In this document: positions 54,943 through 64,000 of the stretch, piece by piece
Layout of the letters: every line of letters starts with the position of its first letter
Numbering within the stretch: position 1 is the stretch's first letter
Assembly (NCBI GenBank): GCA_002077065.1
Contig: NAJO01000013.1
Location: forward strand, 1 to 64,000
Direction: 5' to 3'
Origin: Cryoendolithus antarcticus
Taxonomy: Eukaryota > Ascomycota > Dothideomycetes > Cladosporiales > Cladosporiaceae
DNA: 64,000 nucleotides
Translations under genes and position numbers: made by a program
The notes under the pieces: generated by a model
Database searches by the model: none
What the model was told of the DNA's origin: nothing
Seen by the model: the letters and a program-made list of their open reading frames with translations, nothing else

Positions 54943-55615
54943 CTACCGGTAGGACTTTTGGTAACGCGCACGGGCTCCTGGACCACCAAACTTCTTCGGC
55001 TCGCATCGCCTGTTGTCGGCGACGAGGAGGGTGCGGTCGTAGGCGACGAGGGCTTGCTTGAGCTGGTTCTTGCTGTGCTCGTCGACGTACTTCTGGTAGT
55101 ATGCGATCTGCTAGTGGTTAGTCTCGTCCAGTGACGGTGTGGAACCCGTCGGTGGCGCGGAGCTGGGGATGAACGTACGATGCTCTTTGCAATAGCTTGG
55201 CGGATGGCGTAGACTTGCGATGTGTGACCACCACCACGTACGCGAACGCGGATGTCGACCTCAGCTGTGAGCCAATTGGTCAGTACTTTGTTCAGGACTC
55301 CCATGTTCACTCTCCTCCGCTCTGCCTCCCAGTGCGCATCCCTTCGCAAAGCCGTCCTCCAGCGCAACCACGCATCACATCTCTCTCCCCCCAACCATGA
55401 TTTCCACCCGTCCTCTCTCACTGGAGCAACGTACAGAATTTGTCCAACCCGAGAATGAGCACGGGCTCGTACACCTTGAATCGCAGGATCTGAGGCTCAA
55501 CAAGCGCCAAAGGCTTGCCGTTGACCTTGATCAATCCCTTGCCCTGCTTGCAATGTGCGACAGCAGTCGCCGTCTTCTTCTTGCCGAAGCACTGGACGCT
55601 CTGAACGGCCGCCAT
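54943..55615 (-). CDS. RPS16: 40S ribosomal protein S16 (uS9)
   Basis: Three exons (55615-55435, 55264-55179, 55107-54943) encode 143 residues, the expected length. Exon 1 begins [20 protein letters not shown] and contains [20 protein letters not shown]. Exon 2 gives [20 protein letters not shown]. Exon 3 gives [18 protein letters not shown] and ends RARYQKSYR, the invariant uS9 tail that reaches the ribosomal P site. The introns are 170 bp (55265-55434) and 71 bp (55108-55178), both with GTACGT donors. The first is long for this window, as is common in fungal ribosomal-protein genes. Confidence 0.95.
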
Positions 55616-56018
55616 GGTTGCGATCGTTTGTATTGAGCGTTTGTCGGGGGGTGAGTCGGTATGTCGAGGCCGTGGGGAATGAAGTGTCGTCGCTGCGCAA
55701 TATCTTGGCTTGGTGATGTCGAAAGTTCGAGGTGGGCTTTTCGAAGTGGGCTTGGCGCGAGCCTGAGGCATCAATTTGCATTCACGAACTAGGCGAGAAT
55801 GGATGACTTGCAAGAAGCATACCGGAAACATGATCTCGTATGATATGCCGTTATGTACATGTGCTATCTCACGGGCTATGCGCTCACTCTCGTACAGTCG
55901 AACAGTCCCGCGCACTCGCTCTCATATCGTACAACATGACCTCGCGGTTCCTCGCCTGTGTCAAGGCCTCGCGGGAGGCAACACTGGCTGACATGGTGTC
56001 TTCGATCATCGTATCTCG
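55616..56018. promoter_or_regulatory. RPS16 promoter region
   Basis: This 403-bp stretch lies upstream of RPS16 and downstream of the Rab gene. I see no other gene. Confidence 0.5.
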
Positions 56019-56972
56019 TCAACAGCACCTCCTCGTCCGGATACCTCTCGGGCCCTCGACCACGGCATCACCCTCATCTCCAAACGAGTAGTTGGTCATA
56101 CCACCTGGCGTCATCAATCCACCAAGCCAACTGCTCCTCTTGTCTGCAGCAGCAAGCCTGAAGCTTCCTTGTCCACCGTTGGGAAAATCGAAGTACCCGG
56201 GCATCCCTGGACCGCCCGTCTTGGTTGCTTGTTGCAGCGCTGCTTGCGCCGCCGCCTCTCGCTTTGCGTGCTGCTCCACTAGCTTCCTTGTGATCACGCG
56301 AAAGACCTCTTCGATGCCTTCTCCGTCTTTCGAGCTCACTTCATGACAGCAGTCCCAAGTTGACTCACCTCCCCAGAATCCAGAGCTCCGATTCGATACC
56401 GGACTCCTCACACTGTGCATTGCAGGCGATGAACGGACACCCTCACTTTCATGCTTCGCTTGCGAGCCCGGCGTTCCCGCAGTGGGCAGCAGCTGCTCAG
56501 CAATATACTCCATGCATCGATCAAAAGGTATCTCCCTCTTCGCCGGATGCTCAGCCACGACGTCGCTCTTCGTACCCACGATATGCACAATCATTTCGCC
56601 CATCCCGCCATTACTAGCGTCATGTCCACACATATCCCTTAGCTCCTTCAGCCACGTGCCCATGTCCTGAAAGCTCTGCATATTCGTCACATCGTAGCAT
56701 AGTATCGCCGCGTGCGCGCCTCTGTAGTACAGCTTCGAGATCGATCGGAAGCGTTCCTGTCCTGCTGTGTCCCAGATCTGTAGTCTAATTGTCGTCCCTG
56801 ACTCTGCGTCGCTGACGCGCGTAGTCAAGAACGAGGCACCTATGGTGGTTTGAGACTGTGCTGGCGGGATGAAGGCGTTCTTCACATAGCGGTGCACGAG
56901 TGTCGTCTTGCCGACGCCTTGAGAGCCAAGGACTACGATCTTCGCTTCAATGCAGTTGGCGGGGTTTGCCAT
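56019..56972 (-). CDS. Rab-family small GTPase with atypical G4 motif
   Basis: The 317-residue intronless protein starts with ATG at 56972 (MANPANCIEAKIVVLGSQGV). Motifs: P-loop GSQGVGKT at 16-23, switch I Thr43 region, WDTAGQE at 67-73, G4 TKSD at 134-137 where Rabs normally have NKxD, and G5 SSKDG. An insertion of about 35 residues lies between G4 and G5. The C-terminus ends in CC, a double-geranylgeranylation signal. TKSD recalls Rab24, but this protein keeps the catalytic Gln72 that Rab24 lacks. It is probably a membrane-trafficking Rab of the Rab5/22-like fungal set. It is divergent from the RCC1-like gene. Confidence 0.88.
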   Translation of the reverse strand: MANPANCIEAKIVVLGSQGVGKTTLVHRYVKNAFIPPAQSQTTIGASFLTTRVSDAESGTTIRLQIWDTAGQERFRSISKLYYRGAHAAILCYDVTNMQSFQDMGTWLKELRDMCGHDASNGGMGEMIVHIVGTKSDVVAEHPAKREIPFDRCMEYIAEQLLPTAGTPGSQAKHESEGVRSSPAMHSVRSPVSNRSSGFWGGESTWDCCHEVSSKDGEGIEEVFRVITRKLVEQHAKREAAAQAALQQATKTGGPGMPGYFDFPNGGQGSFRLAAADKRSSWLGGLMTPGGMTNYSFGDEGDAVVEGPRGIRTRRCC

Positions 56973-57530
56973 GACAGTAGAGAGGGGCGGAGTGGGCAAG
57001 TCTTGTATGGTGACTACATAGGTCGTGTTTCGACCGAGTCGCTGTTTGTCGAGAAGGCGCCGTGTCCGAGATTCATTACCTTGAGGGAGTCATGGACAGT
57101 TGCACGAGAGCTGCCCGTTCACCGCGGTCCAGCTAAGAAGGTGCACAAACAAAGCATGGTCTCGATGCGGTGCCGCCTATCACACTTTGTCAAAGATTTC
57201 AAGGCTTGACAGATGGGACTGACGTCCTAGCCAAAGCGGCGCAAATGTTGTTGGTCACATGGTGCCGAGCTCGAAGGAAGAGCAGGTAAAGCTGAGGCGC
57301 TACAGATGATGCGAAGATCAAGCGCGCTCCCCCACGCAACTCGCTTCTGGTCCCAATGCGGCAAGTGCGATCGAAGAAGCGTGAGGCAAGCACGACCCGA
57401 GTAATTGGAAGCAACGGCTTTGATTTCAAAAATCGAAATATGTTCTGCTTCACGAAGCATACAGCTGAGACATTACGTACAACGCACTGATGGCGAAGTA
57501 CCGACCTTACAGCTGCACTGAGCCGGGAGC
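56973..57530. promoter_or_regulatory. Divergent promoter region (Rab / RCC1-like)
   Basis: This 558-bp spacer separates divergent start codons. No discrete site is assigned. Confidence 0.45.
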
Positions 57531-58649
57531 ATGACGTTCGACAATATGAGCGACGAATTCTCCACTCACCTCTTCGCCGTTGGATCGAATGGCTCAGGTC
57601 AACTCGCGCAAGCCGATTTACTCGACATCAAGACTCCCACAGAGATCACCCTTTCGCGGACACAAGGTGTGAGCTCAACGCTAGGCTCCAGCATCGTAAG
57701 TGTGGCAGCAGGCGGCAACCATACCGTCGTACTCTGTGGCGATGGACGTGCTTTCACATCAGGTCAGAATGACGATGGGCGTCTGAGCCACGGCGGCGAG
57801 ATCCAAGGAATCATGCAGGTAGTAGAGCTTCCACTGTCTCCTGCACGTGATCACTTGTTGGACAGCATCACCCATATCGCCGCGACATGGTCGGCGAGTT
57901 TCTTAGTTGCTCATGGGAAGGTCTACAGCTGCGGAAGTGGCGATCGGGGCGAACTCGGACAGGGTCCACAGGTGACACGCAGCAGCAAGCCAACGGCGAT
58001 CCCTAGCTTCCCTCCGAACGGTACACAGGTCACAGATTTGGCAGCCTGCATGGCACATGTGGTCGCTGTCCTATCAGATGGCAGTGTGTATGCCTGGGGC
58101 AGCGGTCGCAAGGGGCAGCTTGGAGAGCCTAGTGTTGATATCTGGGAGCCACGGAGGATTGACGGGGTTCCGTTCTGCGTTGGAAGCGCCGCCTGCGGCA
58201 AAGACTTCACTTGCTTCATCAGCGCATCAGACGCCGGCGAAATCTGTGTGCTCGGACCCCGATCGAATGACCGCTTCGGGGTGCAGAGCGCTGCACCTGT
58301 AGCCGTACCCGGGTGGAGCTTTCTTGCGGCGTCTTGGGGCAGCATTTACGTCTTAACATCGAGTGGCGACATCGTTGCCTGGGGGCGGGATGACCACGGA
58401 CAGCTACCTCCGGCTGGTCTATCCTCGATTCAGCAGCTAGCAACAGGCAGCGAGCACTGCATCGCCGTCACAGCCACTGGTCAGGTGCTGGCTTGGGGCT
58501 GGGGCGAGCATGGCAATTGCGGCGAACCTATTGATAAGCGAGGTGATGTCAACGGAAGATGGAACGTGCTAAGTGAGAATGATACCGTCGTTGGTGTCTA
58601 TGCCGGATGCGCCACCAGCTTCTTCGTCACGAGCAAGAGACCAGGATGA
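57531..58649 (+). CDS. RCC1-repeat (alpha-tubulin suppressor-like) protein
   Basis: The 372-residue intronless protein may start at the ATG at 57531 or at the in-frame ATG at 57546. At least five RCC1-type blades are visible: LFAVGSNGSGQLAQ, AFTSGQNDDGRLSHGG, VYSCGSGDRGELGQG, VYAWGSGRKGQLGEP and VLAWGWGEHGNCGEP. Between them recur VAAGGNHTVVL-like strands. The length suits a single seven-bladed propeller like yeast Ats1 rather than full chromosome-condensation RCC1. No added domain is present. Its role is probably protein binding or GTPase regulation; the partner is unknown. Confidence 0.85.
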   Translation: MTFDNMSDEFSTHLFAVGSNGSGQLAQADLLDIKTPTEITLSRTQGVSSTLGSSIVSVAAGGNHTVVLCGDGRAFTSGQNDDGRLSHGGEIQGIMQVVELPLSPARDHLLDSITHIAATWSASFLVAHGKVYSCGSGDRGELGQGPQVTRSSKPTAIPSFPPNGTQVTDLAACMAHVVAVLSDGSVYAWGSGRKGQLGEPSVDIWEPRRIDGVPFCVGSAACGKDFTCFISASDAGEICVLGPRSNDRFGVQSAAPVAVPGWSFLAASWGSIYVLTSSGDIVAWGRDDHGQLPPAGLSSIQQLATGSEHCIAVTATGQVLAWGWGEHGNCGEPIDKRGDVNGRWNVLSENDTVVGVYAGCATSFFVTSKRPG

Positions 58650-58713
58650 AGACCCTAGGATGCGAGCGAATTATACTTATTTGTTGCCGAGCCGCCGAAG
58701 CAAGCGACACCGC

Positions 58714-60156
58714 TCAATCAAACATGCCATGCAACTGCGACAGTCGCTGTGTCGGCTCGAGGCCTGATTGACTGAACGCGGAATCTGACGTTTGCTGGGG
58801 CTTCATCGACGAAGCAGTGCGACCACTGTCACGGAATGTTGGGTAAGGCGCAGACTCGCGCGCCTCATGACTTGCATCCCAGCCCAGCATCTCTTCTTCT
58901 TCCTCGTCTTGGTCAGCCACGGGTCCCCACGTCCTGTCGTCATCGCCTGCTGGCATGAAGAGGCTTTGTTCGTCTTGCTCTGGCTCAGGCGCGACAGTCT
59001 GCTGGCTTGCAGGCTTTAGTTGCTTGCGTCGCTGTTGACTGTAAGGTGGCTTGTTGGCGGTAACTATTACAGGGCGAGCAGGGGGCGGCATCTCTGATGC
59101 GGATCGAGTCATCTGCGTAGGAGGCGCTATAGATGGCTGCCTAGAAGACCCTCGCGTGGAGATCCACTGTGGATTCGGCGTGGCAGATGCGGCACGGTAG
59201 TCGCCCATCGTCATGAGCGTGAAGTGGCAGTTCATGCCTTCGCTCTGGTAGCTGAACTGCAATGGTCTGGTAGGGAAGGAGAAGTGGGCCGACAGCGGAG
59301 TGTGCAGCGTCTCCGCGTGAGTCACAATAGCTTTGAAGTCCTTCACACTGATGATAATGTGCATGTCTTCTTGCATATGGAAGTCCTCGAAGTCTTCGGT
59401 ATGCAGCGCGATGACCGTCTCAAGTGGCTGCTTCAAGACTTGATTGCCGTCCTGTATCTTTTCGGTGAAGCTTGTGAAGACGACCTTGTCGGCTTGCGCC
59501 TCGATGTTGAGCTGCTCTGTCTTCGCGCCGAAGTACTCGATGTACTCCCGCATGACACGAGAGGAGATACGCCAGCCTTGGCTTGCGGAAGCCTTGTCGA
59601 ATAGTGCGTGCATGACTTCTGCCGGCTCGTACGTCAAGCGGTAGGTCTTTGTCATGCCTGGTGACTGTCAGTGGTGGCGCTGCTGCCTGGTGTAGGGGAG
59701 AAAGCCGACCGTGTTTGCAGAGCATCTTCACGATGAGTCTGCATACCGTCCTGTCGACCTGATCCTGTATGGTGACATCGCATCGATCGATGGCGCCATC
59801 GCGTCCCCTTCCATCGCCAGCACGGCCTTTGAAGACTGATTGTAGGGCTCTGTTGTACAGCTGACAGGTGAATCGATCGCCACCTTTGGGCAGGCTGCTG
59901 CTATTGAGATCGTAGCTAATGAAGAAGATCTCGGCGTCAAATGAGAACGACGCATAGGCAGTCCGGGCGAGATTGAGCGACGTGATCGTTAGCTGTATAA
60001 GTGTTAGCTCGGTCGCCTCGGAGATGTATATGGCGAGAGTACCTTGTCTTTTCGAGCCTCAAGAGCCACTGACTCTCCGAACTTGGCGAGACATATGAGG
60101 CATTCGTACAGCTTCGCTGTCGCCTCTGGAGAGAGCGAGAACGAGAGAACCGACAT
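58714..60156 (-). CDS. RAD9: DNA-damage checkpoint clamp subunit Rad9
   Basis: Exons 60156-60043, 59992-59710 and 59657-58714 are joined over introns of 50 and 52 bp (ACAG and CCAG acceptors, phases 0 and 1), giving 446 residues. The N-terminal two-thirds is the PCNA-like Rad9 fold: MSVLSFSLSPEATAKLYECL, then ALEARKDKLTITSLNLARTA and YASFSFDAEIFF. It continues with CHFTLMTMGDYRA. The disordered C-terminal tail ends LEPTQRLSQLHGMFD and contains Ser/Thr-Pro/Gln sites expected for checkpoint phosphorylation. Rad9-Rad1-Hus1 is the 9-1-1 clamp that activates ATR/Rad3. The start could lie in a further upstream exon; the ATG at 60156 fits the family best. Confidence 0.88.
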
Positions 60157-60412
60157 TCTGCTACATTGGAAATCATCTGCAGTACAGGTCAACTCACATT
60201 CTGCAGGCTGGACTTAAAGTGAAGTCGCGGTCCAGAGTCTTGGCGTGTCTCCTTCATGTTAGGTCGCGTTATTCCAGATCGTCAACCACACGATCGCAAC
60301 TATCTCTGAAGGCCACAAGTGAATATTAATGAAGTATCGAGAGGTTCTCGAACCGCACACGTCTTTACTGGAGTTCGACTTGCGCATACGTGCCTACATA
60401 TCTCCACGCAGT
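60157..60412. promoter_or_regulatory. Short divergent promoter (RAD9 / F-box-like gene)
   Basis: This 256-bp spacer lies between the two start codons. An in-frame ATG at 60329 would lengthen the F-box-like protein by 28 residues. Confidence 0.45.
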
Positions 60413-62216
60413 ATGGCCAATGTGAATGTTTCAGCCCTGCCGCCAGACCTGCTCCACCTCATCGCCACGGAGCTGTCTGCACGGCTCGACTTCCCTACGC
60501 TGTACAACTACATTTGTGCAAGCAAGCAGATCGCTTCATCAGGAGCGGTCAACGCTTTGTATCGGTACGTGATGGTACTAGCTTGCATGGCCCATGTTTG
60601 ATCATTGACTCCAAACACAGTGTGAGCCACGATTCGCCCTTGAAAGCAGGGGGAAGCGAAGACCTTCCACTGGCAGAGCAAGACTTGATCAAGCGCAAAT
60701 GGTCAATACTATGGCGCACGATCGTCCTCTCCACATTTGGCGAGACATTGTACCCATACGCGAAGCATTTGCGAGTGCTGGACCTACGGGATCTTGGTGA
60801 TCTGCTTGATGATGACAAGTTTCGGCAAGGGCCCATCGAGAAACACTTCTTCTCTGGTACTCTGCAGCAATTCTATCTGACTATCACACCAGCCGTGAAG
60901 ATCGGCACGCGGAGTCGTCCGAAGCTCAGACTGGACACGCAGAACATCATCTCGGCGATTGGCGATGCCATCACACGACACGCTCCACTTCTGGACGGAC
61001 TGACAGAGCCAAAGCTGGCTGACAACTTGTCAACTGCACTCACCACATGGGCTCCACGCCTCACGTACCTGCGCCGGCTAGATCTCTGGGATGGCAGGGC
61101 GCTCGCGGATGATTGCATCCGCAACCTCCTTCACGTCCACTGTCCACATCTTGATTCTCTTCGAATGTACCACTGGTCAGCGAGTGACGCAGATCAGCAT
61201 CTTGCAGCATTCATCAGTGGTATGCAGCCGCATAAGCTCGTCGAGTTCGAGAACCTCAGTCACTGCAACATCGGCATTGAGACGTGCCTAGCGCTCAACA
61301 CGCATGGCGCAAGTCTACGGACTCTGAAGCTGGCTCTCGCAGCAGACGGTGTGCTTGCGCTGGGTAATCTGCAAGGCTGCACTTCGCTCGAGATCTTGTC
61401 GATCGATAGCCTTGGACCGACTCCGGATCTAAAGGCAGCTCAGAATGATATATACCTCGAGATCATTGCCTGGCTGAAGATGTGCACACAGCTAGAGAAT
61501 ATGTCCTTCGCTAACCTACCGTCTGCGCCTGACCTATCGATTGCAGTCCTGCTCAACGAAGAAATCAAGCTGCGTAGCCTGGCGATCAAATCGAGCGAAG
61601 GCTTTGCGTATCTGGCCAAGGATCACAGGATCTTTCACGACAGTTTGGCAAATCAGCAAACATTGGAAGCGCTGCTGCTCAGTGCAGATGCTGAAGGGGC
61701 TGGGTTCGATGATCTGCAAGCGCTCAACGACACTCTCTGCTCCTTGAAGGGCCTCCGGACGCTGCATCTCTATCGAATCTCCGACTACTACAACGACACC
61801 TACCTAAATGCGCTAGCTGTAAATCTGCTCGCCCTCGAAGAGCTGTACATCGGCGGTCTCTCGTATACCGACGATATCTGGGCCAGTGTCGCAGGACTCA
61901 AGAACATCAGGAGTCTTACATTCGAGGGCTTCTCGGCTTTCACAGAAGCTGGACTGCTTACGTACGTCGACTCACTCAGTGCCACCAATCGCGGCTTAGT
62001 CTTGTCAATTGACAGGGCTGAGACGGAGACTGCGATCCCAGAGGAAGGGCAGGACAGGGTGAGGCAAGCGCTGGCGGCCAAGATCCCGGGTTCTCGGTTT
62101 CAGTATGCGTTGGCGAGAGGTTTGTTGCGTGCTGGAGGTCTGTTGTGTGTACGCGTGACTGACCATTGTGAACAGATCCAAACGTCCAAGACTTCGACTC
62201 GGACGACTCGGACTGA
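60413..62216 (+). CDS. F-box-like leucine-rich protein
   Basis: Exon 1 (60413-60564) reads MANVNVSALPPDLLHLIATE and continues as an F-box-like helix pair (TLYNYICASKQIASSGAVNA). A 56-bp intron (60565-60620) leads to the main exon, with irregular leucine-rich repeats (LRVLDLRDLGDLL, LTYLRRLDLWDG, LRTLHLYRISDYY, LEELYIGGLSYTDD). A second 56-bp intron (62120-62175, donor GTTTGT) leads to a short acidic end, ARDPNVQDFDSDDSD. I prefer this end over the unspliced frame running to 62397 because the acidic tail is compact and in phase. The product is about 563 residues. It is probably an SCF-type adaptor of unknown target. Confidence 0.75.
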
Positions 62217-62697
62217 ACAGGGCTTTCACGAGAGCACCCAATCGGTGGCATGTTGTTGCAGACGCCGGCATTCGTCGTCGTTGCATCTGTCATCCACGCG
62301 AAATGCGTTTCAATGGCACAATCCCGTGTTTGTGACGAAACATGGCCTTGGCGAGAAGCTTCCAGCCAGCGCGAGCTTGAAATATAGCAGCCCGTGAAGC
62401 CAGCAAAGTACTTCCTACCTTGGCTGCAGCAACACGTCTATCTCTGATCACTGCTACAGAGCAACTTACGTGTTGTCCGTGGTGAACCTGATGGGGCAAG
62501 GTATTCACGAAGCCATTCTCGACGCCTTGAATGACGTCACGTAGCAAATCCATTCGGGTGTTGAACTCGAGGATCAGAATTGAAGGATGTGTAGTAAGCG
62601 TTACACGAGGTACACGTATCTACTTTCTCTTCCTGGCACTTCAGCTGCCTCTAGTCCCTTTCGTGCCAAGCATATTGAACGTGGAACCGCACCGATC
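62217..62697. other. Intergenic region before the THI20-like gene
   Basis: This 481-bp stretch holds the 3' region of the F-box-like gene and the promoter of the thiamine gene. No riboswitch-like element is seen. Confidence 0.45.
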
Positions 62698-64000
62698 ATG
62701 AAACGTATACTAGTAATCGCAGGATCTGACAGTTCAGGAGGAGCGTAAGTACCCTTAACGTTGACTCGCGTCGATCGATGCGTAGTAGCGGCTGATCTGT
62801 GGTACGTATAGCGGACTGGAAGCCGACCAGAAGGTCATCGCTGCGCATGGCTGCTATGCGATGACTGCAACGACAGCACTCACTGCACAAAATACACAAG
62901 GTGTACAGGACATCCACACGATACCTTCCGACTTTGTGCAGAAACAGATCAACGCGTGTATCGATGATATTGGCGTCGATGTCGTCAAGACAGGTCCGTG
63001 TGGTCAAACCCAACTCCGCTTCTCCAAACGTCTCAGAGAGGGCTAGCGCTCGTTTTAGCTCAGCCGTGGCAGTATACCATAACACTGCTGCGATCGTGAG
63101 AGATGTGGTCCTAGAGGGTACATACCTTCATCTCTCAGCCGCAGTGCATGCTGGGAATCGCTGCAGCAAGCGACGCTTCAGAAGCATAGTCCGGCTCAGA
63201 GTTTATGGAGAGAGAAAGGTAGGACATTTGCTCAGCTGACGCAATGCACAGGTATGCTCGCTTCGGCCGCTACAGTCTCTGTCGTTGCGCAGTCCCTACG
63301 AGACCACAATGTGCCAATATCGGTCGTTGACCCTGTCATGGTGTCGACGAGTGGTGCTCAACTTCTCCCCGAAGCGGCTGTCCGCATTCTATGCGACGAG
63401 TTGCTGCCTGTCACCACCATCCTTACGCCAAACGTACCCGAGGCTCAATTGATACTACGCGAGTCAGGCCTTCCGGTCATTGATATACAAGATTTGGAGG
63501 GTCTGAAGGCGCTCGCGACTGCAGTGCATGACCTGGGTCCGAGATATGTCCTGGTCAAGGGTGGCCACTTGCCGCTGACGAAGAGCTACAAGGTCGCCAA
63601 ATCGGAGGACGAGAAGCAGATCGTTGCCAATGTGCTCCATGACGGGCACACGTCGACTATCATCGAGCTTCCATATCAAGACTCCAAGAACACGCACGGC
63701 ACTGGGTGCTCTCTCGCTTCTGCGATCGCCTGTAACCTTGCAAACAACCCGGACGTCGAGAAAGCCGTACGCTCGGCCTGTCGCTACGTCGAGGCCGGCA
63801 TTCGCAGCAGTCCCAATCTCGGCAAGGGCGCAGGTCCGCTCAATCACTTCCACTCGATGCAGATTTCACCGTTCGCACCTGGCAGCTTCATCGACTACAT
63901 GCTTGATCGCAACGATATCAAGCCCGCATGGCATGAGTACACGCATCATCCCTTCGTCGAGCAATTGGGTGATGGTACTCTGTCAGAGGACAGCTTCAAG
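62698..64000 (+). CDS. THI20: HMP-P kinase / TenA-type thiamine biosynthesis protein (partial)
   Basis: Exons 62698-62744, 62812-62993 and from 63252 on run to the window edge. Exon 1 gives MKRILVIAGSDSSGG; after a 67-bp intron, AGLEADQKVIAAHGCYAMTA completes the ThiD substrate site. After a 258-bp intron, GMLASAATVSVVAQSL continues the kinase, with VVDPVMVSTSGAQLL, LTPNVPEA, VLVKGGHLP and the catalytic-loop TGCSLASAIACNLA. Past the kinase, AWHEYTHHPFVEQLGDGTLS begins the TenA (thiaminase-II-like) domain and is cut off by the edge. Thi20 phosphorylates HMP and HMP-P to HMP-PP for thiamine synthesis; the fused TenA domain salvages thiamine fragments. Confidence 0.93.
62994..63251 (+). other. 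Unusually long 258-bp intron in the THI20-like gene
   Basis: The GTCCGT donor and CACAG acceptor join ...VVKTG to MLASA with exact phase and family continuity, so the intron is well supported. It is about five times the typical intron length in this window. I looked for the TPP-riboswitch cores (CUGAGA and the ACCUGAUCUGG-like segment) and did not find them. Confidence 0.75.

Noticed and set aside
62176..62397. Extension of the F-box-like protein to 62397
   Set aside because: The extra residues are Arg/Ser/Thr-rich noise. Splicing at 62120-62175 gives a compact acidic end in phase.
62994..63251. TPP riboswitch in the THI20-like intron
   Set aside because: The conserved TPP-aptamer cores are not present on inspection. 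The intron is merely long.

Overview
The window reads as nuclear DNA of a filamentous ascomycete (Pezizomycotina). A Dothideomycete, perhaps Mycosphaerellales, is my best guess from protein style, but that is inference. The evidence is eukaryotic housekeeping genes (TOR kinase, eIF4G, Rad9, THO1, 40S S16), short 50-70 bp GT-AG introns with CTGAC/CTAAC-type branch sites, long Gln/Pro/Ser-rich tails, compact spacing, and one AT-rich stretch with the TpA excess left by repeat-induced point mutation. All exon joins below were worked out by eye from splice motifs, reading phase and protein continuity. No transcript data were available.

Layout. 1-600 is a RIP-degraded repeat. 601-2340 holds no convincing gene but has a strong 18-bp palindrome. 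2.3-9.2 kb: a Gfo/Idh/MocA oxidoreductase, a giant HSL-type lipase/esterase with a long disordered tail, and the ribosome-biogenesis factor Tsr2. 9.9-20.8 kb: a single-pass membrane protein, a five-exon Myb/SANT-like protein, a two-helix membrane protein, an F-box/LRR-like protein and a probable mitochondrial helical protein. 21.6-32.6 kb: Def1 (RNA polymerase II degradation factor) followed in tandem by an intronless 2438-residue TOR kinase. 33-35.5 kb: complex I subunit NUXM and mitochondrial enoyl-CoA hydratase (divergent), then a 90-residue three-exon protein. 36.5-41 kb: eIF4G in four exons. 43.4-45.5 kb: a homeodomain transcription factor in four exons, with 4.7 kb of gene-free DNA upstream. 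50.2-53.6 kb: THO complex subunit 1 (Hpr1) divergent from a Csm3/Swi3 replication-fork gene whose reading frame is interrupted by an in-frame TAG. 53.9-57 kb: a small mitochondrial-type protein, 40S S16, and a Rab GTPase with the atypical G4 motif TKSD. 57.5-64 kb: an RCC1-repeat protein, Rad9 (9-1-1 clamp), an F-box-like leucine-rich protein, and the 5' part of a Thi20-type HMP-P kinase that runs off the window.

Functionally this is mostly a core-genome block: growth control and translation (TOR, eIF4G, S16, Tsr2), transcription and mRNP handling (Def1, Hpr1), replication and checkpoint (Csm3, Rad9), and mitochondrial metabolism (NUXM, enoyl-CoA hydratase). I see no secondary-metabolite cluster, toxin system, CRISPR array, rRNA or tRNA. 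The most notable observations are the interrupted csm3 gene, the homeobox gene (large 5' desert and a C terminus that intron retention could swap), the TOR insertion with basophilic kinase motifs, the 2.1-kb palindrome, and a cysteine-rich open frame inside the desert.
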